This document shows, piece after piece, positions 6,104-13,440 of a stretch of 20,032 nucleotides of DNA. Below the pieces are notes generated by a model. It searched no databases and was not told the origin of the DNA. It saw only the letters and a program-made list of their open reading frames with translations. Positions within the stretch are counted from its first letter, which is position 1; every line of letters starts with the position of its first letter. The translations under genes were made by a program, and so were the position numbers. Source of the stretch: Sulfurimonas sp. UBA6014 (lineage in GTDB: Bacteria; Campylobacterota; Campylobacteria; Campylobacterales; Sulfurimonadaceae); contig DJAA01000025.1 of the NCBI GenBank assembly GCA_002428085.1, positions 1 to 20,032 of the forward strand, read 5' to 3'.

Positions 6104-6756
6104 TATTTTTCCTGTAGTAATTTTATAATTTGCTCTTCCGAAACCTTCGGAAAATCTTGATAGTAGAGGTACGTCTCAACGTAATCATCAATAGCATGAA
6201 GATAATATATCTCATCTGTAAAAGGCTCAAGAACAGCGATAGCATCTGTAGGCAAAACTGGCACTGCTATATAAACAGCTTTTGGTTTTTGCGCCAAAAT
6301 ACTCTTCAGTGCCGAGAGAAATTTTGAGCCTGTCTCTGTCCCCTCATCAACAAGTAAAACAACTTTATTTGTGACGGAGGTAAAATGTCTCCCTTTTCTA
6401 AATTTATAAATACTTGAGAGTATTTTTTCTTCATGTTTTCTATGAGCTTCACCATAAATATAGTCATATTGAATCTCAAAAGAAGCCACTAAATTTTCAT
6501 TGATAACGATTTCTCCGTCTTCTGTCACTCTTGCAATTTCACACTCGCTATTGTTGGGTGCAAAGATGGGTTCAGAAAATAAAACATCTATCTTGTTTAG
6601 GTAGTTTCTCCGTATCAAAGATGCCAGCTCAAGCCCCCCTTTTGATACGCCGATAAGGTTCCATGACTCCTCTTTCAACCGTTGCATTGGGAGTATGTCA
6701 ACCAATTTTGCAGCAGCGTCTGCTCTATCTTGTAAGATATTTTTATACTTTTTCAT
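6103..6756 (-). CDS. Phosphoribosyltransferase-fold protein of unknown substrate
   Basis: A 217-residue protein with a type I phosphoribosyltransferase fold: an N-terminal hood, a conserved LIGVSKGGLELASLI segment (about 34-48) like that seen before the first loop of these enzymes, and a PRPP loop at about 132-145, VVLLVDEGTETGSKF. The loop has E in the place of the usual second acidic residue D (VVLVDDG) but keeps the TG turn, so PRPP binding is plausible. The substrate cannot be read from the sequence. It starts three bases after lptD and its stop overlaps the pnp start by one base. Its constant place beside pnp suggests a link to nucleotide or RNA metabolism, but that is inference. It could also be a non-catalytic member. 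Confidence 0.75.
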   Translation of the reverse strand: MKKYKNILQDRADAAAKLVDILPMQRLKEESWNLIGVSKGGLELASLIRRNYLNKIDVLFSEPIFAPNNSECEIARVTEDGEIVINENLVASFEIQYDYIYGEAHRKHEEKILSSIYKFRKGRHFTSVTNKVVLLVDEGTETGSKFLSALKSILAQKPKAVYIAVPVLPTDAIAVLEPFTDEIYYLHAIDDYVETYLYYQDFPKVSEEQIIKLLQEK

Positions 6757-6759
6757 CTC

Positions 6760-8937
6760 TTAGAATCCTTGTAAATTTTCAGGGAGTTTTGTTGCAAAAT
6801 TGGACGATCCCCTCTCTGATGCCATAAAAGGTTTTAGAACTATCGTAAAATAGAGATATCTGTCATAAACAGATGCTGACTCAGTTTTTGTAAGGATTGG
6901 TCTATTGTTCTCAACATATCTTAGTCCAAAATCCCAACATCTTTTTTGATACATAAAACCAATCTCTGAGCTCTTTTTTAATGCCGTTTGCATATCATAA
7001 TCTAATCTCACATGATACGAATAATGCGAGTCATAAGTATAGCTTGCACTTGATGTAATGTAGCTTGTGTAGGGATTAATAGGTTTACCTGTCTCGTCAT
7101 AATCGATAAAAGTATCTTTATAGAGATGCGATAGTGCTATATCAAAGCGGCTGTCATGATAGGAAATTTTATTAAATATCTTTGAAAAAGAGTCTTCATA
7201 ATAATTATAAAAAATATTATGATAAAAATTTATGCTCTCAGTTATTTGATAATCAAGCTCATTTTCCAACTCTCCTAACTTATTCTCTATGTTTTCATAC
7301 GAAACACTCTGCGCCAATCTGTGATATATTTTTTGCCCAGCAGATGCATCAAAAAAATATTGTGTAAAATCAAACTGCAATGCGTCTTCAACAGTACTTA
7401 GATTGTAAAACTCACATTGTTTTATATTTTTATTTTCTTCTCTTGTGCAAAAATCTTGCGTATCTTCATAAAAACCTGTTTTAATTTGCGAGCCATTAAG
7501 GACAAAAGTTGCCCCTAATCCCGCTACATGGCTAAAGGTATCATACGATTTACTCAGCTGTGAAGAGGCTTGAAAAATATTATAATTTCTCGCATACACT
7601 CCATCTCTATATAAGCCACTTGAGAGATTTTCATCGCCGCTAAAACTTGAGTGCTGTCCATACATCTGAGCAGTATAGGAGAGATTAAGATACTCATCAA
7701 AAAGAGAAGTTTGCAAAGTAAGAGGAATATCTAAATTTGTTTGAAGAACTTTTTTATCTTTTTCCCTTTGTATATTGTTTGTTTGGAGATTAAAATTGTA
7801 AAGAAAATGGTTATCAAAAAGTGTTTCTAAGTAGTGATGGTACTGAAGAGTTGGAAGTTTTTGAAGGGTAAGTTCATTACTCACAGCATCTAAATTTTTG
7901 TAATACTTAAAATAGGTACCAATATAATCATTTTCACTATTGTAAAACATATTTACCCGAGAGAGAATCTGCGTAGATGTTGCATTCTTGGTTGTATCAT
8001 TTGTTGAGAGATTCAAATAATCGACATCATTCATATTATTTGCATCAATATATAAACCTGACTGACCAACCAAAGAAGTCCCCAGCCATTGATCTAAAAA
8101 ATCGTTATTGTCATAATTGAGACGAAATCCATAGTGTGAATCATGTGCGAGTTCTTTTAAAAAATAGTAGCGTTGCTTCTCTTTAAAATATCCTGCGGAG
8201 AACTCTCCATGAGAGATTTGACTATCAACAAATCTAAAATTAGCATAACTCCCATATCCACGATTGGTTCGTATCTGAGGTTTTAGTTCCAAATCCCACC
8301 AATTTTGCTCGGCAATATAGAGAGGCTGTTCATAGTAAAATCCTTCATCACTTGAGAGTCCCATAGCTGGAACCAAAAGTCCTGTGCGTCTCGTTGTATC
8401 TAAGGAGTAGCCAAAATAGGGAGTGTATAAAACCGCGATGTCATAAATATAAATTCTTGCATTATAAATACTCATCCATTTATCCTCTGTGTTATAAGTA
8501 GAAGAGGAAAATTCCATAGTCCAGAGTGGGTCATTGGGGTTACACCCACTTAAAACTCCCGATGTCACTTCTAAATCTTTGTCCTGTGATTTGGCTTCAT
8601 CGCCACTCATCCAAACTTGAGATTTATTTTCCAACATGTAAAATGGTTGGAAAATTCTCTCTTTTGTAGCAATATTCAGTTTTGCCCTCTCTCCTAAAAG
8701 TTTGTGGCTTAAACCTTGTGTTGCCCTGATGCTTCCAAAAAGCTCAAGTTCTCCACTGTCTTTGTTATAAACTGCTTCTTTGGATGAGAGGACATAATCC
8801 TTATAAATAACAACTACTTCTCCATAAGCGTTCACGATGTTGTTATGTGAGTCCATGGAAGTGGCATAAATTTCTACTGTATCCTCTGCACAAACAAATG
8901 AGATAAATACGATAAAAGCGGCTAAAAGTTTAAGCAT
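6760..8937 (-). CDS. lptD: LptD, outer-membrane LPS assembly protein
   Basis: A 725-residue precursor. A signal peptide (MLKLLAAFIVFISFVCA, cleavage near 18) is followed by the periplasmic OstA/LptA-like domain (about 20-130: VEIYATSMDSHNNIVNAYGEVVV, KDYVLSSKEAVYNKDSGELELFG), then the LptD beta-barrel (about 150-725) rich in aromatic, alternating strands. The conserved SGCNPNDPLWTM follows the N-terminal domain and CWDFGLRY lies in the last strands. LptD with LptE places lipopolysaccharide on the outer leaflet. Cysteines are few; C in SGCNP and C in RCWDF are candidates for the disulfide that links N and C parts in enterobacterial LptD. Overlaps the RDD gene by eight bases. Confidence 0.93.
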   Translation of the reverse strand: MLKLLAAFIVFISFVCAEDTVEIYATSMDSHNNIVNAYGEVVVIYKDYVLSSKEAVYNKDSGELELFGSIRATQGLSHKLLGERAKLNIATKERIFQPFYMLENKSQVWMSGDEAKSQDKDLEVTSGVLSGCNPNDPLWTMEFSSSTYNTEDKWMSIYNARIYIYDIAVLYTPYFGYSLDTTRRTGLLVPAMGLSSDEGFYYEQPLYIAEQNWWDLELKPQIRTNRGYGSYANFRFVDSQISHGEFSAGYFKEKQRYYFLKELAHDSHYGFRLNYDNNDFLDQWLGTSLVGQSGLYIDANNMNDVDYLNLSTNDTTKNATSTQILSRVNMFYNSENDYIGTYFKYYKNLDAVSNELTLQKLPTLQYHHYLETLFDNHFLYNFNLQTNNIQREKDKKVLQTNLDIPLTLQTSLFDEYLNLSYTAQMYGQHSSFSGDENLSSGLYRDGVYARNYNIFQASSQLSKSYDTFSHVAGLGATFVLNGSQIKTGFYEDTQDFCTREENKNIKQCEFYNLSTVEDALQFDFTQYFFDASAGQKIYHRLAQSVSYENIENKLGELENELDYQITESINFYHNIFYNYYEDSFSKIFNKISYHDSRFDIALSHLYKDTFIDYDETGKPINPYTSYITSSASYTYDSHYSYHVRLDYDMQTALKKSSEIGFMYQKRCWDFGLRYVENNRPILTKTESASVYDRYLYFTIVLKPFMASERGSSNFATKLPENLQGF

Positions 8938-9379
8938 CTACAACCAAAGTGCTCGCTGTTTTATCATGCCATGTTTGACGCTCGGGGCTGAGCATTCCCC
9001 ATAAAAAACCAAGGTAAAAAAACATCTCACTGATGATGCGAAAAATAGCACGGTTGAGTGAAACTAAAACGTTTGGATTTTGAAGCGTTTTTATCTCTAT
9101 AACTCTAATCTTCATGACAAGTTTACCAATGCTTGCTCCGTATTGTAAGACAAAAAAAGCTTGATAAATTATCTTCATCGCCATGTATTCTAAAACAAAA
9201 GCATTTGTTACATTGATAATCTCTTCCATCGTTTGTGCAGCAATGAAAGAGTTCCAAAGGGCTATAATAAGGATAGAAGAGAGCAACATCTCATCTATAA
9301 AAAAAGCTACAGCTCTTTTTTTTGTTGTGGCTAAAGTCAACCCCTCACGATGAAGCGTATTTTCAATTTCTTCATTCAT
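8930..9379 (-). CDS. RDD-family integral membrane protein
   Basis: A 149-residue membrane protein with the RDD signature: KRAVAFFIDEMLLSS near the start (arginine plus aspartate in the first helix), the GASIGKLVMKIRVIE segment after the second helix, and RQTWHDKTASTLVV at the end. Three hydrophobic segments lie at about 22-46, 60-80 and 112-130. The function of RDD proteins is mostly unknown; some are transporters or exporters. The ATG follows the purD stop by three bases and the end overlaps lptD by eight, so it is cotranscribed with them. Being next to lptD may point to the cell envelope, but that is only context. Confidence 0.88.
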   Translation of the reverse strand: MNEEIENTLHREGLTLATTKKRAVAFFIDEMLLSSILIIALWNSFIAAQTMEEIINVTNAFVLEYMAMKIIYQAFFVLQYGASIGKLVMKIRVIEIKTLQNPNVLVSLNRAIFRIISEMFFYLGFLWGMLSPERQTWHDKTASTLVVDA

Positions 9380-9382
9380 GGC

Positions 9383-10648
9383 TTAAAGTGCCTGATATGC
9401 GATATCTGTGCGAAGTTTTTTACCCGCAAAATGAACCTGCCCGCATCGAAGATAGGCTCTGTCTCTTGCCTGTTTTATCGTATCGCCTAACCCCACACAC
9501 ACTAAAACTCTTCCGCCATCTGCGTAGAGTTTTTCATCTTCCATAGAGACACCTGCATACGAAATGTGGGTAAATTTCTCTATCTCTTCATGGTGGACTT
9601 CATCAACAATAATCTCTGCAGGTTTAGAATTTTTATAAGGGTAATTTTCGCTCGCCATAACAACTCCCACCGCAAACTGTTTTGAAAATGTGACGTGAAT
9701 CTCGCTGAGTTTTTTCGTTGCTGCTTTATAAAACATATCCCGCACACTTGATGTCATAAGCGGCATCAGTATCTCGCACTCAGGGTCTCCAAAACGAACA
9801 TTAAACTCTAACGTAATAGGCTCCCCATTTACAACCATAATCCCAATAAAAAGAACCCCCTCAAAAGGAGCGCCCTCTTTTTTCATCCCATCTAAAGTAG
9901 GACGGATGATTCTCTCTCTGACTTTTTGATAGAGTGATTCATTCACCAAAGGTGTCGGAGCGTATGCACCCATTCCACCAGTATTTGGTCCTTTGTCGCC
10001 ATCTTGAAGTCTTTTGTGGTCTTGTGCAGCAGGTAAAAGAATAAAATCCTCGCCATCACAAATTGCAAACATAGAGAGTTCATATCCGTCTAAAAACTCT
10101 TCAACGATGACTTTGAGTCCAGCATTACCAAAACTTTTTCCACTTAACATTTCACTAATAGCAATTTTTGCTTCGTCATGACTTTGTGCGATGATGACAC
10201 CCTTGCCCCCGCAAAGTCCATCCGCTTTTACCACGATAGGAGGTGTCAAAGTATTTGTAAACTTAAAAGCATCTTCAATAGAGTCTGTTTGGATATAGCG
10301 GGCAGTGGGAATGTTGTACTTTGCTAAAAAGTTTTTCATGTAGACTTTGGAGCCTTCAAGTTTGGCGGCTTCTTTTGAGGGACCAAAAATAGTCAAACCT
10401 TTTGCTTTAAATATATCTACAACTCCTTCCACTAAAGGTGCTTCAGGACCAACAATGGTAAGGTCTATCCCATTTTCTTTGGCGTACTGTGCCAAATCAT
10501 GATAATTTCTACTTTCTAAATTTGTTCCTAAACTACTTGTAGCGCCATTTCCTGGCATAAAAAAAAGTTCATTTTGCGATTTTTCATTTAAAATTGCTCG
10601 TGCTATAGAGAACTCTCTACCGCCGTTGCCTAAAATCAATATTTTCAC
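9383..10648 (-). CDS. purD: Phosphoribosylamine-glycine ligase (GAR synthetase)
   Basis: This ATP-grasp enzyme joins glycine to phosphoribosylamine, the second step of purine synthesis. With the start chosen it has 421 residues, normal for PurD. Visible motifs: KILILGNGGREF at the N terminus, VGPEAPLVEGVVD, the ATP-grasp lysine segment PIVVKADGLCGGKGV, GPNTGGMGAYAP, and the metal-binding LEFNVRFGDPECE. I chose GTG 10648, which gives the canonical VKILILGNGG start and has GGAGA upstream; an in-frame GTG at 10696 would add 16 unrelated residues. The usual GREHA is GREFS here. First gene of the purD-RDD-lptD-PRT-pnp operon. Confidence 0.95.
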   Translation of the reverse strand: MKILILGNGGREFSIARAILNEKSQNELFFMPGNGATSSLGTNLESRNYHDLAQYAKENGIDLTIVGPEAPLVEGVVDIFKAKGLTIFGPSKEAAKLEGSKVYMKNFLAKYNIPTARYIQTDSIEDAFKFTNTLTPPIVVKADGLCGGKGVIIAQSHDEAKIAISEMLSGKSFGNAGLKVIVEEFLDGYELSMFAICDGEDFILLPAAQDHKRLQDGDKGPNTGGMGAYAPTPLVNESLYQKVRERIIRPTLDGMKKEGAPFEGVLFIGIMVVNGEPITLEFNVRFGDPECEILMPLMTSSVRDMFYKAATKKLSEIHVTFSKQFAVGVVMASENYPYKNSKPAEIIVDEVHHEEIEKFTHISYAGVSMEDEKLYADGGRVLVCVGLGDTIKQARDRAYLRCGQVHFAGKKLRTDIAYQAL

Positions 10649-10762
10649 TGTTATCTCCAAAAAAACTAAATTTCTTACAAAACTCAAAACACGCACACTA
10701 AGGCTTCAGTAGCGCTGTAAAACATTGACTTAGTTTTAAATTTTGCAAGAAGTTTACTGTAT

Positions 10763-10968
10763 AAAGAAATAGCCCAGATAGCCGTCTCGCTATTGGTTCG
10801 GTTCTAAAAGCCGAATTTGGGCGAAGAGAGTGTTTTTTAAAGGCGGCAGTTTCTCGGCTACTTCCATAACCTCAAACGAAATCACCGGCACACAAAAACT
10901 CTACTAGTTCGCTGTTTGAATATGTAGAACCCTCATATACGCGATATGTCGAACTACCCAGACTATTT
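10763..10968 (-). ncRNA. Structured small RNA, candidate 6S RNA, upstream of purD
   Basis: A 383-base gap between hemD and purD holds a likely RNA of about 200 nt on the minus strand. The promoter at 10982-10975 predicts a start near 10968. The ends pair over 14 continuous bases (10967-10954 with 10781-10768); four of these are G-U pairs that become mismatches on the other strand, which fixes the orientation. Further inward, GGTTCTA pairs with TAGAACC, GCGAA (near 10912) with TTCGC (near 10824), AGAGT with ACTCT, and GGTGATTTC with GGAAGTAGCC, ending in a loop. This is one long, interrupted rod with a wide central bubble, as in 6S RNA, which binds sigma-70 RNA polymerase. A T-rich tail follows at 10770-10763. 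No reading frame is present. Confidence 0.6.
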
Positions 10969-10974
10969 ATAGAG

Positions 10975-10982
10975 ATTATACA
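10975..10982 (-). promoter_or_regulatory. Extended -10 promoter of the structured RNA
   Basis: Minus-strand TGTATAAT (10982-10975) follows a T-run (GTTTTTG), the same form as the atpE promoter. The expected start near 10968 is exactly at the base of the RNA's closing stem. Confidence 0.65.
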
Positions 10983-11031
10983 AAAACGATACTTGAATTT
11001 TCTTTCAAAGAGTCTCTTGCGAGGCAATATT

Positions 11032-11667
11032 TTAAAGATTTATGGCAATATCTATACAACTTTGTATCGTTTTATCTTCTGAGAGGATATATTTCACCTC
11101 ATGAGGCAATGCTTGAGCTGTAGTTTTTCCAATAACAATGAGGGTATTTGTCTCATAAAGTTGGTGATTTTTTAGAAAACATCTGACACTTGAGGGCGAA
11201 GTAAAAATTAAAATAGCATTCTCTTGGATTTTAGCTTGCAAAATCTCTTGCGAACAACTACTCTCATAAACAACTTTCTCATCAATACAAAAACCCTCTC
11301 TTTGGCATTCATTCACAAAATCCGATGCCACAGCTTTCGCACGCAAATAGAGCCATTTTTTTGTATGTGAAAACTGTTTGATGAGAGAAGATAACTCATC
11401 ACCATGCCCCTTTGCATATGCCAAAACACTCCCGCCCAAAGCCTCATATGCTTCTGCACTTTTTTTGGAGACACAAATACTTGGCAGGGAGAGATACTCT
11501 TTTTGGTCGTACTGTTTTAACGCCTCGCTCGTTTGTTTTGAGGTAAGAATCAAAAAATCATATTTTGAAAAATCAATCATAGGCTTCAAAAAGAGAGTAT
11601 TTAAAGAGTTTACGCTGTGTGCACGAGGATGAGAAGAGATAGAAAAAAGATAAATAGGTTTCGACAT
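11032..11667 (-). CDS. hemD: Uroporphyrinogen-III synthase
   Basis: A 211-residue HemD-like protein. HemD closes and flips ring D of hydroxymethylbilane to make uroporphyrinogen III for haem, sirohaem and cobalamin. The family is poorly conserved in sequence, but the two-domain pattern is visible: FDFLILTSKQTSEAL in the first domain, YLRAKAVASDF at the hinge, and ILIFTSPSSVRCFLKN plus IVIGKTTAQAL in the second domain, where the Ser-Pro-Ser-Ser-Val and GKTTA segments are typical. I chose ATG 11667 (MSKPIYLFS); TTG 11679 would add four residues and has AGGA upstream, so it is also possible. It lies between guaA and the structured RNA and is about 90 bases past the guaA stop. Confidence 0.85.
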   Translation of the reverse strand: MSKPIYLFSISSHPRAHSVNSLNTLFLKPMIDFSKYDFLILTSKQTSEALKQYDQKEYLSLPSICVSKKSAEAYEALGGSVLAYAKGHGDELSSLIKQFSHTKKWLYLRAKAVASDFVNECQREGFCIDEKVVYESSCSQEILQAKIQENAILIFTSPSSVRCFLKNHQLYETNTLIVIGKTTAQALPHEVKYILSEDKTIQSCIDIAINL

Positions 11668-11702
11668 AACTGTTTCCAATACATCCTATAAGTGAGCGCT
11701 TC

Positions 11703-11747
11703 TAAAAAGTAGACTGCTTCGAAACCTCAAAGAAGTTGCGGCAGTCT
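11703..11747 (-). terminator. Intrinsic terminator after guaA
   Basis: AGACTGC (11711-11717) and GCAGTCT (11741-11747) form a 7-bp stem. On the minus strand the hairpin is followed at once by ACTTTTT. It begins about 20 bases past the guaA stop, which suits a rho-independent terminator ahead of hemD. Confidence 0.55.
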
Positions 11748-11768
11748 CGTGTAGATTTTATAACTCTT

Positions 11769-13319
11769 TTATTCCCACTCTATCGTAGCAGGAGGCTTAG
11801 AGCTGATGTCATATACAACACGGTTGATTCCATCTACTTCATTGATAATACGGCGAGAAATTCTCTCAAGTAAATCATGTGGAAGATGGGCAAAAGTTGC
11901 CGTCATGCCATCAACCGCTTCAACAACTCTCACACAAATCGTATTGTCGTATGTGCGGTTATCACCCATGACGCCTACTGATTTTACATTGAGCAAAACA
12001 GCAAATGCTTGCCATGTTTTAGCATAGTAACCGCTTGCTTTTAACTCTTCAAGTAAAATAGCATCAGCTTCACGCAAAAGGGTCAAATCAGGTAAATTTA
12101 CCGCTCCCATGATGCGTATCGCTAAACCTGGTCCAGGGAATGGATGTCGGTTTATCATGCTCTCTGGCAGACTAAGCTCAAGCCCAATTTTGCGCACTTC
12201 ATCTTTAAAAAGTTCACGTAAAGGCTCGATGAGTTCAAAATCCATCCAATCAGGCAAACCGCCTACATTGTGGTGTGATTTTATCACTTCAGAGGGTCCA
12301 TTGACACTGATAGATTCTATGACATCAGGATATAAAGTCCCTTGTGCTAAAAACTTAATGCCGTCATGTTTTTTCGCCTCTTTTTCAAACTCTTCTATAA
12401 ATGTATGGCCGATAATTTTTCTTTTTTGTTCAGGGTCACTCACACCTGCTAGTTTTGCTAAAAAATTATCAGCCGCATCGATGGTTATCAAAGGTACTTT
12501 GAGATTGATTTTAAAAACTTCTTCAACCTGAGCACGTTCCCCTTTTCTCAAAAGTCCATTATCAACAAAAACAGGGACAAGTTGCTCCCCAATCGCCTCA
12601 TAAAGAAGTGCGGCAACCACAGAACTATCAACCCCTCCGCTGAGTCCGCAAAGAACTTTTGCATCCCCTACTTTTTGACGAATAGACTTGATTTGCTCTT
12701 TTAAAAAGTGCTCCATTTTCCACTTTTCAGTCACTCCGCAAATCTTCTTTGCAAAATTGCGAAGCATCAAATAGCCCTCTTCAGAGTGTTGTACCTCAGG
12801 ATGGTACTGCATGGCATAAATGCGTTTTGCTTCATGAGCAATAGCTGCATATGGAGAGTTTGGAGATGTGGCTATGGAAGAGAAACCCTCTGGAAGAACA
12901 TCAACTTTGTCGCTGTGGCTCATCCAAACGATGCGTCCATCATCACAATCTGCCAAAAGAGGGGAACACACCTCACCCACATGATTGATACTCAGCTCTG
13001 CTTTTCCATACTCATGATGCTCAGAACGGACAACACTGCCGCCAAAATCGACCGCTATTCTTTGCATGCCATAACAGATACCAAGAACAGGAATGCCTAG
13101 AGTGTAAACACCTTGATCTACTACATAAGCATCTTTGTTATAAACAGAAGAGGGTCCGCCACTAAGAATCAAGCCTTGAGGATTTTTTGCTTTAATCTCT
13201 TCAAGAGAGGCGTGATAGGGGAGAATTTCACAGTAAATTTTGTCTTCTCGAAGACGACGAGCTATAAGTTGTGTATATTGAGAACCAAAATCTAAAACGA
13301 TAATACTAACATTTGTCAT
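11769..13319 (-). CDS. guaA: GMP synthase (glutamine-hydrolysing)
   Basis: A 516-residue GuaA that converts XMP to GMP with glutamine and ATP. Residues 1-195 are the class I glutamine amidotransferase domain with the triad C82 (GICYGMQ), H173 and E175 (QYHPEVQHSE). Residues about 205-390 are the ATP pyrophosphatase domain with the P-loop LSGGVDSS (about 226-233). The C-terminal dimerisation domain includes HPFPGPGLAIRI and ends in KPPATIEWE. I chose ATG 13319 (MTNVSIIVLDFGSQYTQ), which gives the family's usual start and has AAAGG upstream; a TTG at 13349 would add ten unrelated residues. It is transcribed alone, between two hairpins. Confidence 0.97.
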   Translation of the reverse strand: MTNVSIIVLDFGSQYTQLIARRLREDKIYCEILPYHASLEEIKAKNPQGLILSGGPSSVYNKDAYVVDQGVYTLGIPVLGICYGMQRIAVDFGGSVVRSEHHEYGKAELSINHVGEVCSPLLADCDDGRIVWMSHSDKVDVLPEGFSSIATSPNSPYAAIAHEAKRIYAMQYHPEVQHSEEGYLMLRNFAKKICGVTEKWKMEHFLKEQIKSIRQKVGDAKVLCGLSGGVDSSVVAALLYEAIGEQLVPVFVDNGLLRKGERAQVEEVFKINLKVPLITIDAADNFLAKLAGVSDPEQKRKIIGHTFIEEFEKEAKKHDGIKFLAQGTLYPDVIESISVNGPSEVIKSHHNVGGLPDWMDFELIEPLRELFKDEVRKIGLELSLPESMINRHPFPGPGLAIRIMGAVNLPDLTLLREADAILLEELKASGYYAKTWQAFAVLLNVKSVGVMGDNRTYDNTICVRVVEAVDGMTATFAHLPHDLLERISRRIINEVDGINRVVYDISSKPPATIEWE

Positions 13320-13375
13320 CTTAAGTGCCTTTGTAATAATGTTTTGCAAGTGCCAAAAATGGCGTTAAAAGAGGG

Positions 13376-13407
13376 ATTGTATCCTTTCGTTCAGGAAAGG
13401 ATACAAT
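13376..13407. terminator. Strong 13-bp hairpin between nhaD and guaA
   Basis: ATTGTATCCTTTC (13376-13388) and its exact reverse complement (13395-13407) enclose six bases. It lies 34 bases past the nhaD stop and 57 before the guaA start. The minus-strand flank TCCCTCTTTT is a modest T-tract, so it can end nhaD transcription. It may also shape the 5' end of guaA mRNA. Confidence 0.65.
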
Positions 13408-13440
13408 AAAGTAAATTAAGATTGAATTTAATGATAAAGT

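Noticed and set aside
4034..6128. Several plus-strand open frames opposite pnp
   Set aside because: They are antisense shadows of a full-length PNPase with all domains in place.
10649..10696. Longer purD start at GTG 10696
   Set aside because: It would add 16 residues absent from the family; GTG 10648 has GGAGA upstream and gives the canonical KILILGNGG start.
10757..10766. Plus-strand TGTATAAA as promoter for the structured RNA
   Set aside because: On the plus strand the closing stem would contain four A-C mismatches in place of G-U pairs, so the minus strand is favoured.
10763..10968. tmRNA, RNase P RNA, SRP RNA or a purine, TPP, FMN or glycine riboswitch
   Set aside because: None of the conserved cores of these RNAs can be found on either strand, while the rod-like pairing fits another class.
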